From the NCBI GenBank assembly GCA_017555695.1, contig JAFZFX010000045.1:1-64000 (forward strand): a stretch of 64,000 nt of DNA, written 5' to 3'. The stretch comes from Alistipes sp. (GTDB taxonomy: Bacteria > Bacteroidota > Bacteroidia > Bacteroidales > Rikenellaceae). How positions within the stretch are numbered: position 1 is the first letter of the stretch; each line of letters starts with the position of its first letter. The notes under the pieces were generated by a model. It did not search any database, was not told the DNA's origin, and worked only from the letters and a program-made list of their open reading frames with translations. Position numbers and translations under genes: made by a program. Below, in pieces: positions 50,578-59,378 of the stretch.

Positions 50578-51450
50578 ATGGCTGAAAAATTAACAAAACC
50601 GAAAACAAGCACAGGGCGCAAAAAGAGAATCAGCACGCCCTTTACATACATCGACAGCAGCGAATACGACTCGCTCATCAACCAGGACAACCTCCCCTAC
50701 GCTCTGCGTCGCGGCGGCATATTCATCTGCCTGGGTGGCGAGGGTGAGGTTATCATCAACGAACACAAGTACCACCTGAGCCGCAACACGATGTGTGTGG
50801 CATTCCCTGGCACCATAATACAGGCCTTCGACACCGAGGAGAAGTTCAAGAGCTATACGCTGGTCATCGACATCGACTTCCTGCGCGAGCTGAACATCCC
50901 GTCGGCCAATTCGGTGCATATGTCAATCAAAGAACACCCCTGCGTGATACTCACCGACGAGCAACTGAGCAGCATTATGGGCGTGTGCGAGATGATGCAC
51001 AACAAAGATAAGCGCTCGTCGCACCCCTACCACAAGCAGATAAACTCACTGATGCTGACGCTGTTGTGTTATGAGTTGGCAGGTGTATATATGCGCAACG
51101 CGGCCGTCAAGCGACAGCCCTGCTCGCGCCAAGATATGGTTTTCCGCCGATTTATGTCGTTGCTGGCCACCGACATCACCATCTCGCGCGAAGTGCAATA
51201 CTACGCCGACAAGCTCGACATATCGCCTAAGTATCTAACCATCATCACCCGACAGCTCTCATCTTACAGCGCATCGGACTGGATTATCAGAACGGCGATT
51301 ACTAATGCCAAGGCGTTGCTCGCAACGACGACGCTCACCGTACAGCAGGTTGGCGAGAGGCTCAACTTCCCCAACCCGTCATTCTTCGGCCAATACTTCC
51401 TGCGCCACACAGGTATGACGCCGCGCGAATTCCGACACTCAAAACTGTAA
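50578..51450 (+). CDS. AraC family transcriptional regulator
   Basis: A 290-residue regulator. Residues about 30-160 form a cupin-like effector domain (GGIFICLGGEGEVIINEHKY, TMCVAFPGTIIQAF). Residues about 190-290 are the double helix-turn-helix: YYADKLDISPKYLTIITRQ and the hallmark VGERLNFPNPSFFGQYFLRH-TGMTPREFR. The basic N-terminus (KPKTSTGRKKR) is unusual. The ligand is unknown. Its promoter carries the direct repeats described at 50496-50545, so it probably controls itself and perhaps the divergent DHOD-like gene. The radical SAM gene 13 bases on is likely co-transcribed. Confidence 0.93.
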   Translation: MAEKLTKPKTSTGRKKRISTPFTYIDSSEYDSLINQDNLPYALRRGGIFICLGGEGEVIINEHKYHLSRNTMCVAFPGTIIQAFDTEEKFKSYTLVIDIDFLRELNIPSANSVHMSIKEHPCVILTDEQLSSIMGVCEMMHNKDKRSSHPYHKQINSLMLTLLCYELAGVYMRNAAVKRQPCSRQDMVFRRFMSLLATDITISREVQYYADKLDISPKYLTIITRQLSSYSASDWIIRTAITNAKALLATTTLTVQQVGERLNFPNPSFFGQYFLRHTGMTPREFRHSKL

Positions 51451-51463
51451 AACAGAGTAGATT

Positions 51464-52234
51464 ATGACAGCACTATACAACAATATAATTTTCGGTCCCG
51501 TGAAGTCACGCCGTCTGGGACTCTCGCTTGGAGTAAACCTTCTGCCCATCGAGTCGAAGCTCTGCAACTTCGACTGCATCTACTGCGAGTGTGGCTGGAA
51601 CGACGACTACGCAGCCTCACGCCGCTTCAACTCGCGCGAGGATGTGCGACAGATGCTCGCCGAGACACTCGAGCGAATGTGCGGCGAGGGCACACCACCC
51701 GATGTGATAACCTTTGCTGGCAATGGCGAGCCAACGATGCACCCCGAGTTCGAGCAGATCATAGACGACACGATAGCCCTGCGCGATAGGCTCTGCCCCT
51801 CGGCCAAGGTGTCGGTGTTGAGCAACGCCACGATGATACACCGCGAGGAGGTGCGACGCGCCCTACTGCGTGTGGACAACAACATCCTGAAGTTGGATTC
51901 GGCCTTCGACTCAACCGTAAAGGCGATGAACAAACCCGCTGGCAACTACTCGGTAGAGAGGGTTGTCGAGGGGTTGAAACTCTTTGACGGAGAGTTCATC
52001 CTGCAGACTATGTTCCTGCGCGGCGAGTATCAAGGTCAGCCCATCGACAACACCACCGACGAGGAGGTGGAGGCGTGGCTGAGGATTGTCGAGCAGATAC
52101 GCCCCCGTCAGGTGATGGTCTATTCGCTCGACCGCGACACCCCCTGCAAAACCATCGAGAAGGTTACACGAGAGCAGTTGATGCTCATCGCCGAGCGTGT
52201 CGAGAAGTTGGGCATACCCTGCTCGGTAGCCTAA
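51464..52234 (+). CDS. radical SAM protein
   Basis: A 256-residue enzyme with the cluster motif CNFDCIYCEC (Cys34, Cys38, Cys41) that binds a 4Fe-4S cluster and SAM. FAGNGEPTMHPEF (about 86-98) is the conserved GGE-like segment. VLSNATM and the SLDRDTPCKT ending are typical of small radical SAM proteins related to pyruvate formate-lyase activators and YfkAB-like enzymes. No auxiliary cluster or substrate domain is visible. The opening FGPVKSRRLGLSLGVNLLP is characteristic of one widespread uncharacterised subfamily. Its substrate is unknown. It follows the AraC-type gene by 13 bases, so that regulator may control it. Confidence 0.88.
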   Translation: MTALYNNIIFGPVKSRRLGLSLGVNLLPIESKLCNFDCIYCECGWNDDYAASRRFNSREDVRQMLAETLERMCGEGTPPDVITFAGNGEPTMHPEFEQIIDDTIALRDRLCPSAKVSVLSNATMIHREEVRRALLRVDNNILKLDSAFDSTVKAMNKPAGNYSVERVVEGLKLFDGEFILQTMFLRGEYQGQPIDNTTDEEVEAWLRIVEQIRPRQVMVYSLDRDTPCKTIEKVTREQLMLIAERVEKLGIPCSVA

Positions 52235-52283
52235 ACTTATTACCAAAGGGCTTGCACATTTGGCAGAAAATCGCTATTTTTGA

Positions 52284-54176
52284 ATGATGGAAACTATGCA
52301 ACATATAGATTACGACCTATTATACAGGGTTAATTCGCCTGCCGATTTGAAGAAACTCTCGATTTCGCAGCTCCCGCAGTATTGCAGCGAGTTGCGTCAA
52401 TATATCATCGAGGAGTGTTCGAAGAATCCTGGTCACTTGGCATCGAGCCTCGGTACGGTGGAACTCACCGTAGCACTGCACTATGTCTACGACACCCCCT
52501 TCGATAAGTTGATTTGGGATGTCGGCCACCAGGCGTATGCCCACAAGATTATCACCGAGCGTCGTGACCTCTTCCCCACAAACCGCAAGATGGGCGGCAT
52601 CTGTGGCTTCCCGCGTATGGCCGAGAGCGAGTATGATGCCTTCGGTGCGGGACACTCGTCTACATCTATCTCGGCAGCCTATGGTCTGGCCAAAGCAGCC
52701 GAGTTGCAGGGCGTGGACAACCACACCGTGGCAATCATCGGCGACGGAGCTATGACGGGCGGTCTGGCCTTCGAGGGTATGAACAACGCGGGCGAGAAGA
52801 AGAAGGGCAAGTTGCTGGTAATCTTCAACGACAACGAGATGGCCATCGACCAGGCGACAGGTGCGCTGGATAACTACTTGGCCAAGATGTCGTCATCACA
52901 CTTCTACAACAGCATCAAGCGCCGTCTGTGGGCCGTACTTTCGCACACACCCACACTGCTGCGCCTCTGCCAGAGAGCGGGCAACGCCATCAAGCAGGGA
53001 CTGCTGAAAAATAGTAACCTCTTCGAGAGCCTCAACTTCCGCTACTTCGGCCAACTGGATGGCCACAATGTCGAGGAGTTGGTGCGTATGCTCTCGGCAC
53101 TGAAAGATATTGACGAGCCGAAGTTGCTGCACATCCGCACGGTAAAGGGCAAGGGCTACACCCCTGCCGAGGATAACCAGTCGGTATGGCACGCACCTGG
53201 TAAGTTCAACCCCGAGACGGGTGAGCGCATTCCATCGGTGGGTTCGGCGGCACGCTATCAGGATGTCTTTGGCGAGACTCTGCTCGAGTTGGCACGCCAG
53301 AACGATAAGATTGTGGGTATCACTCCCGCAATGCCTTCGGGCTGTTCGATGAATATTATGATGCGCGAGATGCCCGACCGTTGTTTCGATGTGGGTATCG
53401 CCGAGGGCCACGCCGTGACATTCTCGGCAGGATTGGCGGCTGGCGGTCTGCACCCCGTATGCAACATCTACTCTACATTTATGCAGCGCGCCTATGACAA
53501 TGTCATCCACGATGTGGCATTGCAGAAGTTGCCCGTGACATTCTGCCTCGACAGAGGTGGTCTGGTGGGCGAAGATGGCGCTACACACCACGGCGAATTC
53601 GACCTGGCCTACTTCTGCTGCATACCCAATATGATTGTAGCGGCTCCGATGGACGAGTTGGAGCTAAGGAATATGCTCTACACGGCGACCAACACACCAT
53701 CGCCCTTCTCTATACGCTACCCGCGCGGTTGCGGTGTGGGTCTGGAGTGGAAGGATCAGCCCTTCACCACAATTCCCGTAGGCAAGGGTCGCAAGTTAAA
53801 GGATGGTAAGGATATAGCCATACTGACCATAGGTCCCGTAGCGCAGTTCGCCGCAGAGGCCATTGCGCGCGTCGAGGCCAAAGGCTCGGCCACCATTGCA
53901 CACTACGACATTCGCTTCGCAAAGCCTCTTGACGAGGAGTTGCTGCACACGATAGGCGAGTCATTCGACAAGATTATCACCGTCGAGGATGGTATCCTGC
54001 GTGGCGGCGTGGGCGAGGCTATCGTGCAGTATCTCAACAACGACGGCTCGCGTGCAAAGGTGAAGTGCCTGGGTATCAACGACCTCTTTGTGGAGCACGG
54101 CACACCCGAGGAGCTGTATGCTCTGTGCGGCTACGATGCCGACGGCATAGAGAAACAAATCGAGGAGTTGCTGTAA
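52284..54176 (+). CDS. dxs: 1-deoxy-D-xylulose-5-phosphate synthase
   Basis: A 630-residue thiamine diphosphate enzyme; it joins pyruvate and G3P to DXP, the entry to the MEP isoprenoid pathway and a precursor of thiamine and PLP. WDVGHQAYAHKI carries the conserved catalytic His. The ThDP motif is IIGDGAMTGGLAFEGMNNAG, the central linker GHNVEELV, and the transketolase-like domain starts near 320 (GITPAMPSGCSM, DVGIAEGHAVTFSAGLA). It is near full length. Either of two adjacent ATG codons or MQHID four codons on could be the start. A TATTTTTG at 52275-52282 is close to the ATG, with a TTTG only 12 bases upstream, so it may not be a real promoter. Confidence 0.97.
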   Translation: MMETMQHIDYDLLYRVNSPADLKKLSISQLPQYCSELRQYIIEECSKNPGHLASSLGTVELTVALHYVYDTPFDKLIWDVGHQAYAHKIITERRDLFPTNRKMGGICGFPRMAESEYDAFGAGHSSTSISAAYGLAKAAELQGVDNHTVAIIGDGAMTGGLAFEGMNNAGEKKKGKLLVIFNDNEMAIDQATGALDNYLAKMSSSHFYNSIKRRLWAVLSHTPTLLRLCQRAGNAIKQGLLKNSNLFESLNFRYFGQLDGHNVEELVRMLSALKDIDEPKLLHIRTVKGKGYTPAEDNQSVWHAPGKFNPETGERIPSVGSAARYQDVFGETLLELARQNDKIVGITPAMPSGCSMNIMMREMPDRCFDVGIAEGHAVTFSAGLAAGGLHPVCNIYSTFMQRAYDNVIHDVALQKLPVTFCLDRGGLVGEDGATHHGEFDLAYFCCIPNMIVAAPMDELELRNMLYTATNTPSPFSIRYPRGCGVGLEWKDQPFTTIPVGKGRKLKDGKDIAILTIGPVAQFAAEAIARVEAKGSATIAHYDIRFAKPLDEELLHTIGESFDKIITVEDGILRGGVGEAIVQYLNNDGSRAKVKCLGINDLFVEHGTPEELYALCGYDADGIEKQIEELL

Positions 54177-55057
54177 TGAAGAGTATCTGCTCGCTCCTGT
54201 GCGCCCTGACGCTACTCACCACGGCGGCGCTGGCACAGCCCACAGCTGATGCCTTGAAGGATTTGGAGTTGGTGGCAAATGTCGCCGACCTGCTTCCCGA
54301 GGGGCAGAGTATAGAGGGCACAACGCAGGGCTTCGCCATCTGGGGCAGATATGGTTTCTCGATGCACGACAAGGGTCAGTGCGTCATCATCGACCTCAGA
54401 CGCAACCGTTTCGTCAATTCATTCATCATCGAAGGTAATACGGGCCACTGCAACAACGCCTCATTCGGCACCGAGCGAGCAAGCAAGGAGTCGCAATTCC
54501 CATTGCTGTATGTGACCGAATGTCGTGGCGAGAGAGCCTGCTATGTGAACGACATCACGCTCGACGGCGCAACCCTCGTGCAGAAGATTTTTTACGACGG
54601 CGAGGAGATCACGGGCCCGTGCGACTGGGTTGTGGATGCCAAAAATCAGCGTATATACCTCTACTGCACCATAGGCAACCTGCGATGGCTCAAGTGGTTC
54701 CGTCTGCCACGCCTTGCCGACTCGGACTCTCGAGGCGAGGTACACCTCACAACAAAGGATGCTCTGGGCGGCATACCCGCAGGCGAGATTGCCATACCGC
54801 AGGGCAGCCACATCTGTGGCGACTGGGTCTATTTGCCCGACGGCGTACCAACGCGCACATCAACACGACTACACATCACCAACATACGCAGCGCCGAGAG
54901 GCGTGCAGGGCTGCTGTTCGACTCGCTCGGCATCGAGCCCGAGGGCGTAGCCACACGACGAGGCTACCTCTACATCTCGTTCCACACGCCCCGAAAGAAC
55001 CGCGACAATATAATCTATCGCATACGCCTCAATCGACTCGACTCTTATCGAAGATAA
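54176..55057 (+). CDS. secreted protein of unknown function, coupled to dxs
   Basis: A 293-residue protein with a signal peptide (cut after AALAQ). Its start codon overlaps the dxs stop (TAATG), so translation is probably coupled. The mature part has repeated beta motifs (GFAIWGRYGFSMHD, PLLYVTECRGERACYVND, QRIYLYCTIGN, GDWVYLPDGV), with a likely beta-propeller of four to six blades. I do not recognise a catalytic motif or the family. Its last 29 bases overlap the end of the lipocalin gene on the other strand. A connection to isoprenoid synthesis is not evident. Confidence 0.72.
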   Translation: MKSICSLLCALTLLTTAALAQPTADALKDLELVANVADLLPEGQSIEGTTQGFAIWGRYGFSMHDKGQCVIIDLRRNRFVNSFIIEGNTGHCNNASFGTERASKESQFPLLYVTECRGERACYVNDITLDGATLVQKIFYDGEEITGPCDWVVDAKNQRIYLYCTIGNLRWLKWFRLPRLADSDSRGEVHLTTKDALGGIPAGEIAIPQGSHICGDWVYLPDGVPTRTSTRLHITNIRSAERRAGLLFDSLGIEPEGVATRRGYLYISFHTPRKNRDNIIYRIRLNRLDSYRR

Positions 55058-55571
55058 GCTGTGAGGTGTCGTATCCCCTATCGCGGGCCAGCATAAGAAT
55101 TTGATTTATCTCCACCTCCGTGAGCTTCGGCTTGCGCGAGAGTATCCACAGATACTTTGGCGAGCTGCTACCCACCAGCGCCCACTCGCCCGATGGGCCC
55201 ATAGCCATAATATTATAATCGGAGTAGAATATCCAGAAGAACGACACCCTGAGACGGCCCGCCTCGGAGGTGGTCTTGGCCTTGCCGATGGCCTCGGTAG
55301 GCTGCCCATCGCGCATGCCTCGATTCACGACGCTCACCGTACCGTCGGGCTGCAGCGTATAGTCGGCCGTCACATCGGTCATACCCCGCTCGAAGGAGTG
55401 GTCGAAGCGCGCCACCTCGTACCAACGCCCCATATAAGAGTCTAAATCCAACGATTTGATAACGCTGCGGTCCACCCCATTGCGAATGGAGCAACGACCC
55501 GTCAAGGCGCAGAGCGTAAAGAGAATGACAAGAGAGAGTAGCAAAGTCGTAAAGTTTAATCTATGTTTCAT
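55029..55571 (-). CDS. lipocalin (Blc family)
   Basis: A 180-residue protein with an N-terminal hydrophobic segment. The lipocalin signature is GRWYEVARFDHSFERGM (about 47-63). Strand motifs TADYTLQPDGTVSVVNRG and LWILSRKPKLTEVEI are typical of bacterial Blc, which binds lysophospholipids or fatty acids in the outer membrane. I start at MKHRLNFTTL. The cysteine lies in ALTGRCS, which is not a good lipobox (Arg before Cys), so lipidation is uncertain. It overlaps the convergent secreted-protein gene by 29 bases. It is AT-neutral and has no near promoter box that I can name. Confidence 0.9.
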   Translation of the reverse strand: MKHRLNFTTLLLSLVILFTLCALTGRCSIRNGVDRSVIKSLDLDSYMGRWYEVARFDHSFERGMTDVTADYTLQPDGTVSVVNRGMRDGQPTEAIGKAKTTSEAGRLRVSFFWIFYSDYNIMAMGPSGEWALVGSSSPKYLWILSRKPKLTEVEINQILMLARDRGYDTSQLIFDKSRVD

Positions 55572-55669
55572 AATACCATTTACCCTCTCCCCTCTGCAAA
55601 TACCATACATTTTTGTTAACTGAAGGAGCGAGTAACGCTACTCGATGTCGTTCCACCGCCGTAACCAAG

Positions 55670-55702
55670 GAGATGCCGCGTCGCGTTGCTCCTCGCAATG
55701 AC
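55670..55702 (-). repeat. REP-like hairpin unit
   Basis: GAGATGCCGCGTCGCGTTGC then TCCTCGCAATGAC: same family as the units in the composite repeats, in reverse orientation. It lies between the lipocalin start and the serine palmitoyltransferase terminator. The rest of the gap is featureless. Confidence 0.6.
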
Positions 55703-55745
55703 AAACAAAAAAACTCCGCAACCGTTATACAAACAGTTGCGGAGC
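55703..55745 (-). terminator. terminator of the serine palmitoyltransferase gene
   Basis: On the minus strand CTCCGCAAC and GTTGCGGAG form a 9-bp stem followed by seven T, about 20 bases past the stop codon. Confidence 0.8.
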
Positions 55746-55764
55746 ATCATCAGACTAATATTCT

Positions 55765-57036
55765 CTATCTAACTTTGAATTCGGGGTCAGCCTTCTGCGG
55801 AACAGGCATCGATGCGTAGTAGCCAGCATCGAACTTCTCACGTACAGCCTTGAAGGCCTCGATTGTGCGCTCAACATCCTCCATAGTGTGTGCCGCTGTG
55901 GGAATGATACGCAGGATAATCTCGCCCTTCGGGATTACGGGATAGACTACGATAGAGCAGAAGATACCATAATTCTCGCGCAAATCGACGATAAGGTTGG
56001 TACCCTCCTCTACACCGCCCTTCATATAGACGGGTGTCACGGGTGACTGTGTAACGCCAATCTCAAAGCCGTTATCCTTAAAGCCCTTCTGGATAGCGCG
56101 TGTAATCTCCCACAACTTCTCCTGATACTCGGGGTGGTTGCGGATAAGCTCGAGGCGCTTCAGCGCACCAATAACCATAGGCATCGGGAGCGACTTTGCG
56201 TAGAGCTGCGAACGCATATTGTAGCGGAAGAGGTTGATGAGCCAGCGAGGACCGCAAACGAATGCACCGATACCAGCCATTGACTTGGCGAATGTGTTGA
56301 ACAACACATCAACACCATCAACTACGCCGAAGTGTGCGGCAGTACCCTTACCGCCAGGACCCATAGTACCGAAGCCGTGAGCATCGTCCACCAACAGACG
56401 GAAGTTGAAGTCCTGCTTTGCCTTAACGATTACATCGAGGAAGCCGAGGTCGCCCTTCATACCGAATACACCCTCGGTGATTACGAGCACACCACCACGC
56501 TGTGACTCGGCCAAATCGGTTGCGTGTTGCAACTGCAGGCGGAGCGAATCCTCGTTGTTGTGAGCATAAACAAAGCGCTTACCCTTATGCATACGCAGAC
56601 CGTCGATGATACAAGCGTGGCACTCGGCATCGTAAACCACAACATCGCGGGGTGTGAGCAAGCAGTCGATGATAGATATCATACCCTGATAACCGAAGTT
56701 CAACAGGAAAGCATCGTCCTTGCCTACGAACTCAGCCAACTCGCGCTCCAACTGCTCGTGGTACTTTGTCTGACCACTCATCATACGGGCACCCATCGGG
56801 GCAGCCATACCGAACTCCTTGGCACCCTCAGCATCAGCCTCGCGTACCTCGGGGTGGTTAGCCAGACCGAGATAGTTGTTCAAACTCCAGTTGAGCATCT
56901 CCTTACCGCGGAAACGCATATGAGGACCCAACTCACCCTCCAACTTGGGGAAGGCGAAGTAACCGTGTACCAACTGCATATACTGACCAATCGGACCACC
57001 GGTATTCTTCTCTAATCTTTCAAAAATATCTACCAT
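55765..57036 (-). CDS. spt: serine palmitoyltransferase
   Basis: A 423-residue PLP enzyme of the alpha-oxoamine synthase family. It condenses serine with a long acyl-CoA to 3-ketosphinganine, the first step of sphingolipid synthesis, a marker trait of Bacteroidetes. PLP lysine is Lys251 (FNTFAKSMAGIGAF), with VDDAHGFGTMG (Asp217, His220) and PMGARMMSGQTKYHEQLE near residue 80. The N-terminus with GELGPHMRF and LNNYLGLANH is close to the Bacteroides enzyme. Glycine C-acetyltransferase (Kbl) is the close alternative, but the length and the N-terminal extension favour SPT. Downstream sphingolipid genes are not adjacent. Confidence 0.9.
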   Translation of the reverse strand: MVDIFERLEKNTGGPIGQYMQLVHGYFAFPKLEGELGPHMRFRGKEMLNWSLNNYLGLANHPEVREADAEGAKEFGMAAPMGARMMSGQTKYHEQLERELAEFVGKDDAFLLNFGYQGMISIIDCLLTPRDVVVYDAECHACIIDGLRMHKGKRFVYAHNNEDSLRLQLQHATDLAESQRGGVLVITEGVFGMKGDLGFLDVIVKAKQDFNFRLLVDDAHGFGTMGPGGKGTAAHFGVVDGVDVLFNTFAKSMAGIGAFVCGPRWLINLFRYNMRSQLYAKSLPMPMVIGALKRLELIRNHPEYQEKLWEITRAIQKGFKDNGFEIGVTQSPVTPVYMKGGVEEGTNLIVDLRENYGIFCSIVVYPVIPKGEIILRIIPTAAHTMEDVERTIEAFKAVREKFDAGYYASMPVPQKADPEFKVR

Positions 57037-57083
57037 AATCTTTGTAAAAGTTATTTAGTTTAGTTTCTGTTTTTTCACTTTCC

Positions 57084-57206
57084 CTATTCGCTCCACCGCT
57101 TGACGCTGGCCACCTCGGCATCGCTCGCTGGCGCACATTCAGCGAGGGCGCACAACATCACAATGGCTGCTGCAACGGCTATAATCGAGGGCCGTTTCTG
57201 CATCAT
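57084..57206 (-). CDS. possible 40-residue small lipoprotein
   Basis: A short open frame starting MMQKRPSIIAVAAAIVMLCA with a hydrophobic core and a cysteine (LAEC) followed by APASDAEVASVKRWSE. An exact -7 box (TATATTTG, 57225-57232) lies 18 bases upstream. It is 47 bases before the SPT start on the same strand. Its layout is like a signal peptide plus short tail, so it may be a real small lipoprotein or a leader. Coding is not proven by sequence alone. Confidence 0.35.
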   Translation of the reverse strand: MMQKRPSIIAVAAAIVMLCALAECAPASDAEVASVKRWSE

Positions 57207-57224
57207 CGTTTTCGTTATGTGTAG

Positions 57225-57232
57225 CAAATATA
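57225..57232 (-). promoter_or_regulatory. -7 box upstream of the small ORF and SPT
   Basis: TATATTTG on the minus strand matches the -7 consensus. No TTTG is at 19-21 bases upstream. It could drive both the small open frame and serine palmitoyltransferase. Confidence 0.4.
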
Positions 57233-57411
57233 AATAAAAAACGGGCGCTTGGTGCGCCAGCGGCCACAAAAGCCCAGGCGAGAGATTAAAAATAGGTATT
57301 TTTACCCATAGGCTCGAGGGCATATAACACAAAAGTGTGATGAAAATAATTTGTGGAGTATGAATTCACAAGATTTTTTCTTACCTTCGCAAAAGATAAA
57401 TATATACAGCT

Positions 57412-58122
57412 ATGAAATACTCAAGAATTTTACTGAAATTGAGCGGTGAGTCGCTCCAGGGTGAGCAGAAATATGGTCTTTCAACTGCCGTGCTGCAGTC
57501 GTATGCCGAGCAGATTAAGGCCGCAACCGAGACAGGCGTGCAGATTGGTATCGTAATCGGTGGTGGTAACATTTTCCGTGGTCTGCAGGGCGCAAAGAAG
57601 GGCTTTGACCGCGTAAAGGGCGACCAGATGGGTATGCTGGCCACAATCATCAACTCGTTGGCTCTGCAGTCTGCGTTGGAGGATAATGGCGTAAAGGCAA
57701 AGGTGCTGACATCTATCCGCATGGAGCCTATCGGCGAGTACTACTCAAAGGCGAAGGCTATCGAGTATCTTGAGGCTGGCTATGTTGTCATCATTGGCGG
57801 CGGCACATCTAACCCCTACTTCTCGACCGACACCGCATCGGCGTTGCGTGGCATCGAGATTGAGGCCGAGGTGATGTTCAAAGGCACACGCGTGGACGGC
57901 GTCTACACTGCCGACCCCGAGAAGGACCCCACAGCCACCAAGTTCGACCGCATAACATTCGACGAGGTTTACAACCGCGACCTGAAGGTGATGGATATGA
58001 CTGCCTTCACCCTCTGCAAGGAGAACGGCTTGGATATTATCGTATTCGATATGGACACCGAGGGCAATTTGGCCAAAGTTTTGCAGGGTGAGAGCATCGG
58101 AACGCTTGTATGCAAGGAGTAA
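57412..58122 (+). CDS. pyrH: UMP kinase
   Basis: A 236-residue amino acid kinase-fold enzyme that phosphorylates UMP to UDP with ATP, in the cytoplasm. It opens YSRILLKLSGESLQG with the phosphate loop, followed by VIGGGNIFRGLQG and GGGTSNPYFSTDTASALRGIE. Bacterial PyrH is hexameric and regulated by GTP and UTP. Gene order pyrH, a thioredoxin, frr places it next to ribosome recycling factor, as in many bacteria. A weak -7 box (TACCTTCG, 57382-57389) precedes it. Confidence 0.97.
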   Translation: MKYSRILLKLSGESLQGEQKYGLSTAVLQSYAEQIKAATETGVQIGIVIGGGNIFRGLQGAKKGFDRVKGDQMGMLATIINSLALQSALEDNGVKAKVLTSIRMEPIGEYYSKAKAIEYLEAGYVVIIGGGTSNPYFSTDTASALRGIEIEAEVMFKGTRVDGVYTADPEKDPTATKFDRITFDEVYNRDLKVMDMTAFTLCKENGLDIIVFDMDTEGNLAKVLQGESIGTLVCKE

Positions 58123-58145
58123 AACTTTTTAACACATTCACGACT

Positions 58146-58694
58146 ATGAACATCAGAAAATTCTGCCTCAGATTATCTCTCGTTGTTGCCGCTGTCATGA
58201 TGGCCGCAACATCATTCAGCGCATCGGCGCAGGACCAGAACGCCGAGATTGAGAAGACCACATTGGCGAAGGTTGGCGACAAGGCTGCCGACTTTACGGT
58301 AGAGATGCTTGACGGCAAGCAGATAACACTCTCGAAGCTCAAGGGCAAGGTGGTGTTGGTGAACTTCTGGGCCACTTGGTGCCCGCCCTGCCGTGAGGAA
58401 CTGAAGCATGTGCAGAAGGAGATTATCGACCGCTTCAAGGGTAAGGACTTCGTCTTTCTGCCCATCTCACGCGGCGAGAAGAAGGAGACTGTGATGGCTT
58501 TCCGCGAGAAGGCAGGCTACACATTCCCGATGGGACTCGACCCCAAGCAGAGCATCTTCAAGCTCTTCGCATCGAACTACATCCCCCGCAACTTCCTCAT
58601 CGGCAAGGATGGCAAAATCGTTTACCTGTCAGTGGGTTACGACGAAAAGGAGTTCAAGGAGCTGATTGAGGCCATCGACAAGGCGCTCAAGTAA
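58146..58694 (+). CDS. TlpA-family thioredoxin, exported
   Basis: A 182-residue protein with signal peptide ending SASAQ. The thioredoxin domain has Cys79 and Cys82 (WATWCPPC) and cis-Pro in YIPRNFLIGKDG. It is a periplasmic thiol-disulfide oxidoreductase of the TlpA/ResA class, acting for example in cytochrome maturation or protein disulfide reduction. I start at MNIRKF (58146), because the longer frame overlaps pyrH. It sits between pyrH and frr, an interruption of the usual pair. It is not closely similar to the protein at 25.1 kb (CPPC against CKPC). Confidence 0.88.
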   Translation: MNIRKFCLRLSLVVAAVMMAATSFSASAQDQNAEIEKTTLAKVGDKAADFTVEMLDGKQITLSKLKGKVVLVNFWATWCPPCREELKHVQKEIIDRFKGKDFVFLPISRGEKKETVMAFREKAGYTFPMGLDPKQSIFKLFASNYIPRNFLIGKDGKIVYLSVGYDEKEFKELIEAIDKALK

Positions 58695-58728
58695 CAGAAG
58701 GATAAAATTATAATATATAAAGACTACT

Positions 58729-59286
58729 ATGGATACTACAACTATTATCAATGGAGCAACCGACCGTATGAAGCGTACGGTGGACCACCTCGACGAGGAA
58801 CTGCTGAACATCCGTGCCGGTAAGGCATCTACAAACGCCCTGAACAGCGTATTTGTAGATTACTACGGTTCGCAGACTCCCGTATCGGGCGTAGCAAGCG
58901 TTACTGTACCCGATGCACGCACCATCCTCATCCAGCCGTGGGACAAGAATATGATTCGCCCCATCGAGAAGGCTATCATCGACTCTAACATCGGTCTTAC
59001 ACCTTCGAACAACGGCGAGACCATCCGTCTTACTATTCCCCCTCTCACAGAGGATCGTCGTAAGGAGTTGGTAAAGCAGGTTAAGGGCGTTGGCGAGACA
59101 GCTCGCATCAGCCTCCGCAATGCACGCCGCGACGCGGTAGAGGCTTTCAAGAAGGCTCAGAAGGAGGGTATGCCCGAGGACGAGGCCAAGGATGGCGAGA
59201 CAAGAGCACAGAAGCTCCTGGAGAAGTACTCAAAGGCGCTTGACGCTCTGATTGAGGCTAAGGAGAAGGAGATTATGACCGTATAA
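58729..59286 (+). CDS. frr: ribosome recycling factor
   Basis: A 185-residue protein that, with EF-G, splits the post-termination ribosome. Domain I helices (ATDRMKRTVDHLDEELLNIR, AGKASTNALNSVFVDYYGS) and the hinge with domain II (VSGVASVTVPDARTILIQPWD) match RRF, and the C-terminal long helix (AKDGETRAQKLLEKYSKALD) is complete. It follows the thioredoxin gene by 34 bases and ends at a terminator. Codon use indicates good expression. Confidence 0.97.
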   Translation: MDTTTIINGATDRMKRTVDHLDEELLNIRAGKASTNALNSVFVDYYGSQTPVSGVASVTVPDARTILIQPWDKNMIRPIEKAIIDSNIGLTPSNNGETIRLTIPPLTEDRRKELVKQVKGVGETARISLRNARRDAVEAFKKAQKEGMPEDEAKDGETRAQKLLEKYSKALDALIEAKEKEIMTV

Positions 59287-59307
59287 TCGGTTGAAATAAT
59301 TTACGCA

Positions 59308-59338
59308 AAGCGAGGTCTGCAGAGGCCTCGCTTTTTTG
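59308..59338 (+). terminator. terminator after frr
   Basis: GCGAGG and CCTCGC pair around a 10-base loop and are followed by six T. Confidence 0.75.
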
Positions 59339-59378
59339 TTTTATTACAAAGGAGTGGAGCAACTATGGCAATCTCCCA

